In this document: positions 38,297 to 49,975 of the stretch, in pieces
Layout of the letters: every line of letters starts with the position of its first letter
Position numbering within the stretch: the stretch's first letter is position 1
Origin: Mesocentrotus franciscanus
Lineage: Eukaryota; Echinodermata; Echinoidea; Camarodonta; Strongylocentrotidae
Assembly (NCBI GenBank): GCA_037976565.1
Contig: CP137674.1
Span: 32,395,047-32,459,046, forward strand
Direction of reading: 5' to 3'
DNA: 64,000 nucleotides
Position numbers and translations under genes: made by a program
Notes under the pieces: model-generated
Seen by the model: only the letters and a program-made list of their open reading frames with translations
Told to the model about the DNA's origin: nothing
Database searches by the model: none

Positions 38297-38464
38297 ACAC
38301 CTACGTAGTCAGTGCCTTTGTGACGCAATAATCACATTATTGCACCCGGCTAGAGTTGTAGACGCTTTAACATGGTTGATAGCTACATTCCTTTAGACAG
38401 TATGATGTATGAGCCTTGGGGATGACAGGGATTGATGATACATTAGAACAGTGGGTGGTAGAAT

Positions 38465-38566
38465 GAGAGAGAGAGAGAGAGAGAGAGATGGGAAAGGGGG
38501 TGCAAGAATTCAGAGGGAGAGAGATAGGGATAGAGCGTGAACAGAAACACAAGGTGCATGAGGACT

Positions 38567-38603
<37 letters not shown>

Positions 38604-38613
38604 GAGAGAGAGG
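38465..38613 (+). repeat. Two (GA)n tracts with intervening purine-rich DNA
   Basis: GA runs at 38465-38488 and 38570-38613 joined by AG-rich sequence. Confidence 0.92.
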
Positions 38614-38757
38614 GACACGAAAAGGGAAGAAGAAGACGCACTGTATGTCAGACTGTTAAATTCTTCTGGAGTGTTTGTCAGGCTCACAGGTGGATAGAAT
38701 GGGGTGTGGGATATATAGGTGGAATGGAAAATAAGATATGCAGACGGTGCCCCCACC

Positions 38758-38823
38758 CCCTCTCTCTGTCTGTCTCTCTCTCTCTCTGTCTCTCTCTCTC
38801 TCTCTCTCTGTCTCTCCCTCTCC
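38758..38823 (+). repeat. (CT)n tract with CTGT units
   Basis: CTCTCTGT alternation; another short CT tract follows at 38938-38957. Confidence 0.93.
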
Positions 38824-39299
38824 CTTTATATCACCTCTTTAAATGTGAATTCGTCCCCTCACTTCCGCCGATTAGATAAAGTCAATATTAGGCGGGAAAG
38901 TTCGATATCTAGTTCATGTTTACTCGTCCTCTGTATGTCTCTCTCTCTCTCTCTCTCCATCTATTTCTCTCTTGAATAGTCCATTGGAAGCATTACAGCT
39001 GGCACTATAGAATGTCATATTTTGATTATGACGTCAGTTAGTGTATACCACACCTTTGCATAATTACTATCAATTTCATTATGGCGTCTCATCGAAAGCA
39101 TTTTAAAATTATCAGCTGGTAGCATATGAAGAAACATAACAACAATTTTATAATTGTGATTGAAAGCCGCCAAAATTCTTGTTAATTATGTACTTTATAC
39201 CTTTCGTCTTGACTTTTGGGATATGAGATACATTTTGATACAAATCAAGTACTGATATATTTCATGTAGTGACGTCAAACATTTTCTAAAACTTCCCTT

Positions 39300-39314
39300 C
39301 TCTCCCTCTCATTT

Positions 39315-39353
<39 letters not shown>

Positions 39354-39409
39354 CTCTGTCTGTGTGTGTGTGTGTGTCTCTCTCTCTCTCTCTCTATATA
39401 TATATAAAT
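39300..39409 (+). repeat. (CT)n(GT)n(CT)n(TA)n compound repeat
   Basis: CT block, then TGTGTG at about 39361-39378, CT again, then TATATATATA to 39409. Confidence 0.93.
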
Positions 39410-40770
39410 ATTTCACCTCTGTAATGTAAATAAAATAAAATCATGTTTACTCGACCTTTATACTTCACGTAATGCTCTCTATGTCAGAGAAAATTGCATA
39501 ATATCATTTCCACTTATACGAGTGCGTCACAATCCGAGACAGAATATAAGAATAATTATATTCTGATTTAGAGTCATTAACTATCATTGCTACGACTGAA
39601 TGAGTGTATATAAGGAGCCATAGGATGGTGCTGTCAAATGTAAACAATTATCCCTCAATAATTACTTTTTTGTGATTTTCTTATTTTCTGATCAACCCTT
39701 ACCTAAACAATTCCACTTACAGAATGATTTCCATTATGATCAAATTTCGTTCCTATTTTCACGTCTATATACAAGCTCTATCACGGTTCTTCGCTGTACG
39801 GGCGAATGATGGAGACAATAAACTTGATCTCAGTTCAAGGATGTTAGTCAGACAAATACCGTGAGAAAAGAATTTCATTCACAAAAAATAGCCCACCGTT
39901 GACACAGACACTCCCTTGGTTAATCCATAACTTAACACCAAAACTTTCACCAGGTGTTGTATGGTGCATTCAGATATTCCATCCCCAAAGTGGTAAATAA
40001 ATGAATAAAATATATCTGTTATTAACCAGTGGCGGTTCCAGAACGAGCGACCACACCCCCTTCTCTCTCTCTCTCTTTCTCTCTCTCTATTTTTTTAGGG
40101 GGGAGGGGCATCTGCTATGCTCTGAGGTTTTGCTCGCTTTCTCTCTACTTTTACGCCAAATCTACAAACATGGACTACTACATTCTGGCACACTGGGAGG
40201 TTTGGAAAAGAAGAGAAAATGTACAATAATCTCTATTTCAGAGAAGATTAGTATAATCATTAACATCAAATGTTTTCTAATAAGAATTTATTATATGGAA
40301 TGCCGGTGACGTGTACCTATTTTTCTTGAATGCATCAAATTGAAATAAATGTATTAAAATTGACTGATTCTTTCCGGTTTACCTCACATCACAACCCTTA
40401 ACGTGTCCATAGGGCGATCAACGTTCATCAAAATGATTCTAAGAAAAGCACGTTTTCAAAGCATATTTTTTGTCAATATTTGGACTAGATTTCCGCTCTT
40501 CCGGTCGCTTGCACACCACATGGTGCATGGACAGATGTCACCCAGACAGCTATCGTTAAAGTAGACAAGACTATACTGTTCACAAACATACTGTCAAGAA
40601 TCATGATAATTTATATGAACAAACCAATAGGTATATCATAATATTTTACAAAACAGAAAAAATATATACCCTCGGAAGGTATTCAAAACGTACAACAGAA
40701 AATTAATATTGGAATTCACATAGGGAGGTACAAATGTGTAACAAGAAATATAATATGGAAAAAATGAATG

Positions 40771-41112
40771 AGTGCGTGATACACCAAACGGTGGACTGTA
40801 ATTTTTCTGGAAGAAGAAGAGTATAACGTGTGACATTTTCTAAACGTAGGTCTAATATATGTCAACTGTACCTCTGCTAAAGCTTTTAAGCAAGAGGTAC
40901 TAAACGTCTATCTTCGTTAGAAGAAGATGAAGGATTTTTAGCTGCACATAGAATATTGTAGAAAGTTTTAAATTTGCACTGTACATTCACAACACCAGAC
41001 CTACCTAATAGTACGTGCTACACCAGACGGTGGACTGTACTTTTCCTGGAAGAAGAAGAAGAAGAAGAGTATACTATAATGTATGAAGTTTTCTAAACGT
41101 AGGTCTAATATA
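40771..41112 (+). repeat. Direct repeat pair, about 90-100 bp, 239 bp apart
   Basis: AGTGCGTGATACACCAAACG at 40771 and AGTACGTGCTACACCAGACG at 41010 both lead into GTGGACTGTA, CTGGAAGAAGAAG and TTTTCTAAACGTAGGTCTAA. The second copy has extra GAA units and is followed by a (GTT)n run (about 41116-41141). Confidence 0.85.
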
Positions 41113-41417
41113 TTATGTTGTTGTTGTTGTTGTTGTTGTTTGTCATCACTCGTTCACGTGTTTTCGGTCTCACAACCAACTGTATGCTAAACTATATATA
41201 GAACCATAGTTCCATAATCAGAAACTTGTGATGAATCCTTCCCAAAGTCTAAACGAACTGTAACAACAGCCGCCGCTGTCTACCCACTGATTCTCTGAAA
41301 TGCATCAAAGCTTGCTATTGTATTTTTCTTTTTGATAAGTCTTATCTTGTATATCACCCATGAGATTAAATCATCACCTTTCAAACCGAATCGTACGCTT
41401 AGGTGATCATGAGAAGC

Positions 41418-41806
41418 TTAAAGAGAAGGTTGAGTTCTGGGAAGAGGTGAAAAATAATTTGTGAGCGTTATCATTGTTATTATGCAAGTGTGGAAAACAT
41501 CAGATAAAAAATGTTCCCTGAAAAGCATGGCTCTTCAAATGCCTTAATTCTAAATATGGCATGTAACAGCATAAAAATCGGGACGGATTTTTATGCCACA
41601 TGTTTTTGTAGTCCCATATACATCTTTCTGTGTATAGTGCTTGTAACTTCACCAAGACTGGACCAAATTTCTTATCATTTTGATGATTCCAGAACCTGGC
41701 AGTACACACCAATACTTGTATGTTAGATGATCTACCTTTTCTGATCGATTCCACACCGTTTCTTTCACAATGCAATCGCATGACCAGAACTCAACCTTCT
41801 CTTTAA
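41418..41806 (+). mobile_element. MITE, family 1, copy B
   Basis: A 389-bp copy of the element at 2050-2441 has perfect terminal inverted repeats of about 25 bp, counting the flanking GC (GCTTAAAGAGAAGG at left, its exact reverse complement at right). The internal 11-bp-arm hairpin is conserved. The perfect ends suggest this copy is younger than copy A. Confidence 0.9.
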
Positions 41807-41852
41807 GCTGTCTGGCGAATCGGGAGTCAAAAGAATTAGGAACAAGTCTCGA

Positions 41853-42134
41853 AGATTCATACCCCAGTCACACCGATGAGACCGACACCGGACCGATACC
41901 AGACCGCCACCAGGCCGACAACAGACCGACAACAGACCGACAACAGACCGACACCAGACCGAACAATAAATTACATCATAACGCCATTTGGCCAAGAGTA
42001 GATCGGTTTGGAATCGCATTGGCTTTGCGACTAAAGTATCAAAGATCCATACCCAAGTTACACGAAGGAGACCGACACTAGACCGACAAAGACCGAATAA
42101 AAAACTACCAAGCTACCAAGCTACCAAGCTACCA
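41853..42134 (+). repeat. Duplicated ACCGACA minisatellite and CTACCAAG repeat
   Basis: An 11-bp unit GACCGACAACA recurs about eight times at 41878-41966. The lead-in GAAGATTCATACCCCAGT at 41853 is repeated as AAAGATCCATACCCAAGT at 42041, again followed by ACCGACA words. Then CTACCAAG recurs nearly four times at 42105-42134. Sits directly between the MITE copy B and the 42.2-kb TIR element. Confidence 0.8.
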
Positions 42135-42227
42135 CGAATGGCCAAGAAGGGACCGCATTCTCATTTAAGAGCTGGTTATTCGGTTTAGCAGTGTGACTGA
42201 GGTATGATTTATACGTTACACATTTCC

Positions 42228-43086
42228 TCAGTCACACCGACAAACCGACTTCGTAGAAATACTGTAAGCATGCGTGACCACAGGTTTTCCAGACACCCCT
42301 TAACGAGGTTTTCTTCTGAAGCCAAAATACACCCTGAATGAGGATTTCGCGTGTTTTTTCCCGAATTCACACCCTAAACGGGTATTTCAAAAAAGTGTAC
42401 TCCTATACAAGTATTGTAAAATTGTAACCCTTGGGCATTTTGAAGTGCGGTAGGGATTACCATTTAAATTGTAGACAGCGTAACTTTCAAATTGTGCTTC
42501 TGATGTAAAATTCACAATGTAAATATTTTTATTCCTATTGAGAAGCAATACCATCAACCTGTACACTTCCAAATTGGTTTAATTAATGCACAGCCATCAT
42601 AATTACTCATAAGTCCTTTCTTTGAAAAAAAGAATTACATTACATAATAATATAATAAGGCTCTCTGGGTGCATGCGATATGCATACCATGCCATGCTAC
42701 CGACTCGCGCTAGATAAGCTACATCTCTCGGCCGTCGTCCTCACTAAAGATGACAGAGCGCCGCACGTCTATCATCTTTGCTATAACTATAGTTAGGCGG
42801 TGGGCGCAGGCGGCGGCCGTTATAGTCTCGCCAATGGGCAATTATTACCCCCCCCCCCCGGTCTGGCCCTGAGGGCTAGAAAAGTACCCCTAAACGCGTA
42901 TACCGGCGCGTGCAGCAGGAATTTTGACCCATTTTGAAAAGTACCCTTTTTCTCGAAAATGGCCCGAAATGGACGTTTTTGAACCCCTTAATGCAGCACC
43001 GCGCGGACCGCGTCCAATCTTAAAAACACCCCTTTATACGCGTTTTCTTGGTCACACATGCTTACAATATTTATATTTGACTGAGA
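42228..43086 (+). mobile_element. Putative 860-bp TIR element with internal ACACCC-type repeats
   Basis: Left GTAAGCATGCGTGACC (42264-42279) and right GGTCACACATGCTTAC (43050-43065) are inverted, 15/16. CTCAGTCA lies outside each in mirrored positions. Inside, a loose motif ACACCC(C)T-AACG-G-ATTT recurs: GACACCCCTTAACG, ACACCCTGAATGAGG, ACACCCTAAACGGG, ACCCCTAAACGCG, ACACCCCTTTATACGCG. No transposase-like ORF is present. The family is not recognised. Confidence 0.5.
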
Positions 43087-43243
43087 CCCCCGGGCTCCAA
43101 ACTGACCTATTCTTGGTTATTTTTAGTAATTGTTTTGTTTGATCCTGGTTACATCTGAAGATGAATCTATTTTAAAACAACTGTTTTCCCCCATTTCTTT
43201 TCACTCGAAGTTACCTTACCCGTGGTGCTAATGATTGGGAAGA

Positions 43244-43389
43244 TATGGTGGCCCTGAAGGGACATCGCAAATAGACGAAATCGCCAATTATTCGCGACGA
43301 AATTGGAGACGAAATTCACGATATCGTCAATTTCGTCTGGAATAATTGGCGATTGCGTCTATTTGCAATGTCCCTTCAGGGCCACCATA
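43244..43389. mobile_element. 146-bp foldback MITE, hairpin over its whole length
   Basis: The left arm TATGGTGGCCCTGAAGGGAC continues about 48 bp and is mirrored at the right end, ...GTCCCTTCAGGGCCACCATA. The short centre is itself inverted (GACGAAATTG / CAATTTCGTC around ACGATATCGT). It is flanked by GGAAGA at 43238-43243 and 43390-43395, a possible 6-bp target duplication. Alternatively the target site is the TA at each end, as for mariner-like MITEs. No ORF. Confidence 0.85.
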
Positions 43390-43734
43390 GGAAGATGTTA
43401 TTGCTGATTACAAAAAAGTCAGGGAATTATTTTATGCATCGAAGGATTCTTTTTCAGCCTCATAATTACTGGGTTGCCATGGTAACAAAGCCTAGACACG
43501 CGAAGTCAATTACCTTTTCCCCTTATTTTAACTTGTCATAAGGGGTGATTTGAAAATACCGTACGTCCGATGTTTTTTTGAAGTGTTTCAGATGTACAAT
43601 ATTATGATAATTCTGATTTTGCATGACGAGATTGTTTTCATCACTGTACATTCACCATTTTGGCCCTACATAATACAAAGCAACAAACTTCGACTTTTCG
43701 GCCCTTAAATATATTATGGTTTGGTTTGGTTGGA

Positions 43735-43855
43735 CTTTGTTTTACATGACATGAAGCATGTGTATTGCTTGTAAGTAAGCAAGCAGAGGACCGACAGCTT
43801 AAAGTCCTCTCGAGTTGCTCTACCACTGCTCTACCACTGAGCCATTGTGTCTCCT
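43735..43855 (-). mobile_element. Second SINE family copy with duplicated box A
   Basis: On the minus strand a strong box A, TGGCTCAGTGGTAGAGC (plus-strand 43828-43844), is followed by a second copy of AGTGGTAGAGC. The body GAGAGGACTTTAAGCTGTCG then TTGCTTACTT matches the copy at 54.4 kb. The region between box A and body is shorter than a tRNA and lacks box B, so the head is internally deleted. Confidence 0.65.
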
Positions 43856-44350
43856 TGAATCATACTGAATAAGAGCTATGAAAAAAAACAGGATGAATGG
43901 AAATTTATAATGGCGTGAAAGTAGTTTGGAAGACAAGGCTACTGGTTTGAATGTTTCAAGGTCAATTGTTAAATGCCATAGCACAAACGCATTTTGTTTT
44001 TGCTCATTCATATCAGACACTCATGATGACATGTCTAATTAAATAGAACAATTTCATCAGTCTCTTCTCTTCAAATTTATGTAGGTTTATTGTTATTATT
44101 ATAATTATTAAAAATGATAATTAGATCCTGGTTTTAATATGTTCAAAAGGTCTGGTGACACCACCACGAGTATAGATCCATGCTATTATTATACTCGATA
44201 TGTGTATCATGTCACGTCCGACACATATAATGAGAGGTTTCGGGTAGCTCGTATTACTGCTAAGTTGTAATAAATATCAGTCACAAGTAGTCATAAAAAA
44301 GTGGTCCGATCTAGACGAATTTGAACGGCATGACTGGCTCTTCACCAGAG

Positions 44351-44414
44351 CAGAGAGAAAGGGAGAGAGAGGGAGAGAGAGAGAGGGGGAGATAATATGT
44401 GTATATATATTTAT

Positions 44415-44453
<39 letters not shown>

Positions 44454-44482
44454 GAGAGACAGAGAGACAGAGAGAGACAGAG
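44351..44482 (+). repeat. (GA)n tract with GACA units
   Basis: GA/GGGA repeats split by GTATATATATTTATA at about 44400-44415, then GA with AGAC units. Confidence 0.93.
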
Positions 44483-44727
44483 CATAACTCGAAGAGGTGA
44501 AAACTGGGGGCGTTGTTGCACTGTGTTGACCAGAGCTGAGTTCGGTAAAACCCACTTTGTCGGGTAGAAAACAATATGGCACATGTTGCTTTGTCGGGCA
44601 ACCATAAAACCAAAATAATGTATATCTGCCATAGTATGTCCAACTGAACGAAATTGTCCAAAGGGAGGGGGCGGGGTAAGATTGAGTGGGTATGGGGTGG
44701 TGTCACTTGTCGGTTTCTCAGTATGTA

Positions 44728-44768
44728 AAGTAACTGTATAGTACTAGCCTAGTACTATACAGTTACTT
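44728..44768. repeat. Perfect palindrome, 20-bp arms with one-base centre
   Basis: AAGTAACTGTATAGTACTAG is followed by a single C and its exact reverse complement. No mismatch. The flanks stop pairing immediately. Confidence 0.95.
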
Positions 44769-46551
44769 CTTTTCTCTAGGAGTAAAGTTTGCTGGTATAG
44801 CTGTCTGAGTATAACTATATTATGATTTAAATTATGGGCAATTTGACGTACCAACTTATAACTTTTATTTACATAATTTTTGAGTGTGTGAGTGTTACGA
44901 TTGTATTCATTTCATCACTTTCTAAAAATTTGGCTCACTCTAATATTTTGTGATTCTTTCAAATTTTCCTTTCTCCATATTTCAGCGACAGCAGAGATAA
45001 GTTTCTGGTACAACTGTATACAACTTGCTGACTGTGGATAACATTGTAACAGTTCCTGAAATCGTCTATTTTATAACTCGACCTTTTCGTCACCCCTGGT
45101 AGAACGCCCAAGGTGAACAATCGAAATAGGATAAGAGAGTTTAAAAGGAGAAGTAGATCGTGAAACTGCCTGCCCCGTTGGCCTACACTCTCATTAGATT
45201 CCCGCTGAAACTCGCTGCGGGACAAATACCAATTTGTAACGGTGAACCGATGAAGTCGTAACGTGTAGTGGGGAATAAAAACCAAAGCAGGTTTTTCATG
45301 TCCACGCCGATAGCTGATGACAATAGAATTTGCGACCCCGACCTTGTCCGTTACAGTATGGGGTGATCATCGTTCCACTGTATTTTTTTATCACAATGAG
45401 AAAGTGGAGGAAAAGATATATTCGCTTACAGTGAATGTGATTGTAACTTGAAACGACTCACCCTATACAATATAACATCGAAATTTTAATGTAAAACACA
45501 TTTCATACTAATATTTCACTTTCATTTTACTCATGCAACTGAATTATGTCTCAAACCAAGTAGTAGGCCTACAGATATGTTAACAACACACAATTTAGAG
45601 CCTAAACCCAGCAATAAATTAAAATTCTTTCTCCCCCAAAATCGCAAACATGGGGAATCTATGTCAATACTGTGCTTGTCCCATTTCGAGGAAGAATTTG
45701 TCCACTCATCACAATTGTCACACTTGAATACTATATCACAATAATATTGTACACATTAGAGTTTAATCGTCTAATTACTTTGCCCATGGGCATGAAATAT
45801 TTGCTCTAATTTATCCGCTCTGACCCATGAAATTACGTCACAGACCCTATTATGATCCCCACCCCTCTCCTCTTGGCCACTCCTCCCCATTTTTCTCTTC
45901 CTCCAATACTCTCTGCAGTAACCATTGATAACAATAAATTGATTTGTGCACTTTACACACAAATCCCCTTGAAATTCACTCCACTATCTGCATAATGCTA
46001 AATCTCTGGATTATTTGGTTCTGTACTTCTGTTCATTTTTAATTCATTTCAATTTTCAAAGAGACACGATAGTTCTGTTACAATGGTAACCACTACATAA
46101 CTACACGGTCTTTTATGGGAATAGATACATTGCACAATAATTATCAGCTATGCTGTTGACGAATGAGATAGGAAATTAGGAATGTAATAATGGAAATGAT
46201 ACTAATAATAATTAATAGTAATTGCAATACAAATATGACAATTTTAAAAGGAAATTTTTTATGACCCTTCATGATGATGAACAACAAAATTATGTTTGAT
46301 GATCGCATTGATTATATCAAACCCGTCGTGTATATATATGCCCTTATGTATGTATACACACATTTTCGGCATTCTTCCATAACATAAGAACTTAAATATT
46401 TATACTTTTAGGGAATATGCATTTTACCCATATATTAATTACATTTCCTTATGATTTCATCCCATTCAGTCGAAGAATTCAATCACTTCATTGAGAAGAA
46501 AACAACAACAATAACAACAAGAAAGAAAAAAAATAGGAACCTAGGATCAGA
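44769..46551. other. No gene seen
   Basis: Unique-looking AT-rich DNA; two minus ORFs (44959-45285, 45771-45962) have no recognisable features. Confidence 0.6.
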
Positions 46552-46740
46552 TTAGGGTGAGTTGGTCCAGTGGTCAGTAAATCTGCCTAGCAGAAGACTA
46601 TAGGGTTCGAATCTGACTTGCGTTTTATGTGTTTTTCGGCAAGATTGTAGATCTCCAGACAATATCTGTTTGATTCTCAATAAAAAGTGCAAAAGAATGC
46701 ACTTGTCAACCCGCATTATTATAAGACTTCCTGTAAATAT
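46552..46740 (+). mobile_element. tRNA-derived SINE, diverged
   Basis: Box A TGGTCCAGTGG (46563-46573) and box B GGTTCGAATCT (46604-46614) are spaced as in a tRNA head. A block TTCGGCAAGATTGTAGATCT at 46635 matches the central domain of the SINE at 57702. The tail is not recognised. The body differs from the 57.7-kb element, so this is a related subfamily or an old copy, not a functional tRNA. Confidence 0.8.
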
Positions 46741-47015
46741 AAACCACGCAAGGTTAAAGCCTGACTGCTCTTCCTAAAATAATTTAACTGCTTTCTTTTT
46801 TTAACCCGCATTTCTCACCGTTAATGTTAAAACAGGAACAATTATGCGAACATAAATCTATTCTTGGATCGTGATTTGAAACTCCTCAATTAATTCCTTC
46901 CCTTTTCTCTTTATAATATTGTCAGGGGCATAAACATAAAAGTCATAATATCCCAAGTTTTCTCTCATGTTACTCAAGAAAAGAGAGGGGAAGAAATGGG
47001 GGAGCAAGACCGAAT

Positions 47016-47031
47016 GAGAGAGAGAGAGAGA

Positions 47032-47083
<52 letters not shown>
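47016..47083 (+). repeat. (GA)n tract
   Basis: Nearly pure GA with one GGGA interruption; GGGGGA-rich DNA follows to 47120. Confidence 0.97.
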
Positions 47084-47088
<5 letters not shown>

Positions 47089-47226
47089 GATAGAAGGGGG
47101 AGAAGGGGGAGGGGGAGGTAGAAAGAGACCAACATTTGGGTTGGTTGACGATCGAGGTCAGCTAGCGTTCACATAAGGATACAGCGGGGTCAAGATGGAC
47201 TGGGAGAATATTCTATTTCATATTTC

Positions 47227-47228
<2 letters not shown>

Positions 47229-47274
<46 letters not shown>

Positions 47275-47325
47275 GAAGAAGAAGAAGAAGAACATATTAC
47301 ATTTATAAAGCGCTTAATACAAGGT
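47229..47325 (-). mobile_element. SINE 3' end, minus strand, with (AAT)n(AAG)n tail
   Basis: On the minus strand CCTTGTATTAAGCGCTTTATAAATG is followed by (CTT)n(ATT)n. This is the reversed form of the SINE tail, and the tail has grown into a compound microsatellite of about 15 AAT and 5 AAG units. Confidence 0.65.
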
Positions 47326-47511
47326 TTCTAAAATACAAAGTAATTTTAACTTACAACAACATTATACTTATGATACATAATTCTAATAACAATTTCCTAA
47401 TAACAATTATATAATATTAATAATAATAATAATAATAATTAATCTTTACATATTCATTCAAAATTCAAAGTTCTCATCCATGCACCACCTCCCCTTTCTA
47501 ACCCCTCTTTT

Positions 47512-47526
47512 TTTTCTCTCTCTCCA

Positions 47527-47569
<43 letters not shown>

Positions 47570-47582
47570 ATGTCTGTCTGTC
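47512..47582 (+). repeat. (CT)n tract with C-run
   Basis: TCTCTC, ten C, (CT)n, then TGTCTGTCTGTC. Confidence 0.92.
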
Positions 47583-49943
47583 AACTACCATCATGATCAA
47601 GGAAATAGAAAAGCAGGTACCAGTCTTCCTTTGCTTCCTGGCTTCTCTAACCTTCCCCAGACTACTCACTCTATCAGCATATGAAATAAAACGATATAAA
47701 AAAAGTAATATTATCCAAGCGTCGATCACGCGTTACCCATTATGATATTTTATTCGTCCTTAGTAAACTACGAGGTGGTACGATGTCATAACCTTTCGCC
47801 TGGGTCAATTAAGTGATTGTTCGTCATTATTCTAATCGTTCCAAAGGTAAATTGTTATTTCTCTGAGGCAAATAGCATGATCATAAATGACTGCTACTGA
47901 AACTATAACTTCTGCTTTTGTGCAACACATGTCCCAGGTACCATCTTGCTAATTGCCTTACCTCTCACATGCATACTTCCACTAGTGTTAATTTTACAGA
48001 ATGATTAATCTAAAACAATGGCAAACGCCTAATCGAGGTGCAGCAAAATGAGGTCAGAGAATTATCTTAAAGCTCCTTGGGATTATCCCCGTTCATCCCA
48101 CCTTTCAATTTTCATTCCTACACCCGGCGAGGCTGTGCAGACGATATTTTCTTTCCCGCGTTTTGCAAGGAAAGTAACGGGTGATGTCGGATGTCGGATG
48201 TAATTGAACTTCTCGGCGTGTCAAACGGATGACCTACTTGCCTATAGACTCGCTTCAAGCCACGACCTTTAAAAGCTATCGGCTGATAAAGAGTGGTCCA
48301 TGAAATTAGAAACACGTCACATAAAACAATGACATTATAGCCATTTGATTATCCATACAACATGTTGATCTTGTTCATAGTTTATTCATGCTGTATAACG
48401 TGTAATTACTAACTCCCCCCCCAAAAAAAAAAAATTGAGTCAGTAACGTCCCAGTAGATGTTACATGTGATATGTCTGGTATCGGTCATGACCTTTCCAT
48501 GTGAAACTCAAACTTGGAGGTCATTATGGGGCTTTCATTGGTGTCCTTTCACCAGGAATACTATACCCTTATAGTTCAATGATGGAGTTGGAATGGAGGT
48601 CTGTATAAGCTCCTTGGTACAACGAGGTTCAATCAGGAGATGATTGGTGTAAGGATAGGAGGAGGGGGAAGGGGGAAGGGGATGACAGGGGGGTCATCAT
48701 ACTTTATGATATATAATACGTTTTAGAGTTCAATGCATCATGGGGAGAATGTAGGAATTGTAGAGGGGTGGTGGAGGGCGTAGATGAGGATGGAAGGAGC
48801 CAGGAGGGTGAACATGGGGGATAAATCTTTCACGAGGATGATTCACTTCAATTCAATTCAATGGATCAATGGGGGTTTAAAAAAAGGTTGTAGGGGTTGG
48901 AGAGGGGTGGGGGAGGAGGGAGATGGGAATGGAAAGAGGGGGAGAGAAGGAGAGGGTTAACCTGTAGCTCTCTTGTTAGACCCATACTTTCACGAGGAAG
49001 ATAAAACTATCATTTCGATGGATCAATGGGAGCTCGAAATAAAGGGAAGTGCGTGGATACAGGAGAGATTATTATGGCGGGTGGTGAATGAATATCTCGT
49101 CTGAAGACAGTGTACTTTTAGGGATGATCATGCTCTACCACCCCACATAATAATGCTTAATGTTATATAGGCTCGCAGAACCTTAATTACTGCGAGACTT
49201 TTTTTTTTTAATATGAGGGTAGTGTGAAAAGAAGAAATGTGGGGGGCGTATCATATTATTCACCATCTACTTCTCATTCCCAACTTCTAAAGCATGTCCC
49301 TGTTTTAACAACGTTGCGTAAAAGAAAACCCCCAAATGCGTCATTCGACAAGAATTTATCACATTTACAAACATTATCTCAGACCTTCAAATAGACATGC
49401 AAAAAGGTTTCTTATAGTAAAATCTTGCCGAGTGCTGATTACATAATAGGTACCCATCTTACATCCCCCTTGGAACCAGGGTGGAGGGTTATGAGGATAT
49501 AACCTTCGATGTGCCTCTGGTATGACGTCAGTAGAAGTATATATTTAGCATGTGTTATGTAAAGTACTCTTGTTTGGCTTCCCCATCTTTACAAAAAGAT
49601 CTGCATGACAATGGAGGTAATCTTCTAAATCCTTTATTCTTTCGCTGACCCAGAGAACTTTACTTTCATTTTTTTCCACCCAACCTTTCTCTGTTAATTT
49701 AGAAGATTTTCGTCAATGATTCTTCATTCTCTAAAACAGCAATAAAAGGTGATGGCTACTAATAAATAACGAAAAGCGGGTTATTGTACGAATTCAATGC
49801 AAAAGCTCATCACTTTGTACAAACCGATCAGTGGTTGTACCCAGCAGGGACGTCGTGATGAGGGAAGGCAAGGAAACCAAAAAATTAAGAACGATTTCTG
49901 GGGGGGGGGCGCCCTAGTAGTACCGACATTGGATCTGCTCCAG

Positions 49944-49975
<32 letters not shown>

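Noticed and set aside
40023..40090. Transposon end CAGTGGCGGTTCCAG
   Set aside because: Resembles common element ends, but no matching second end was located nearby.
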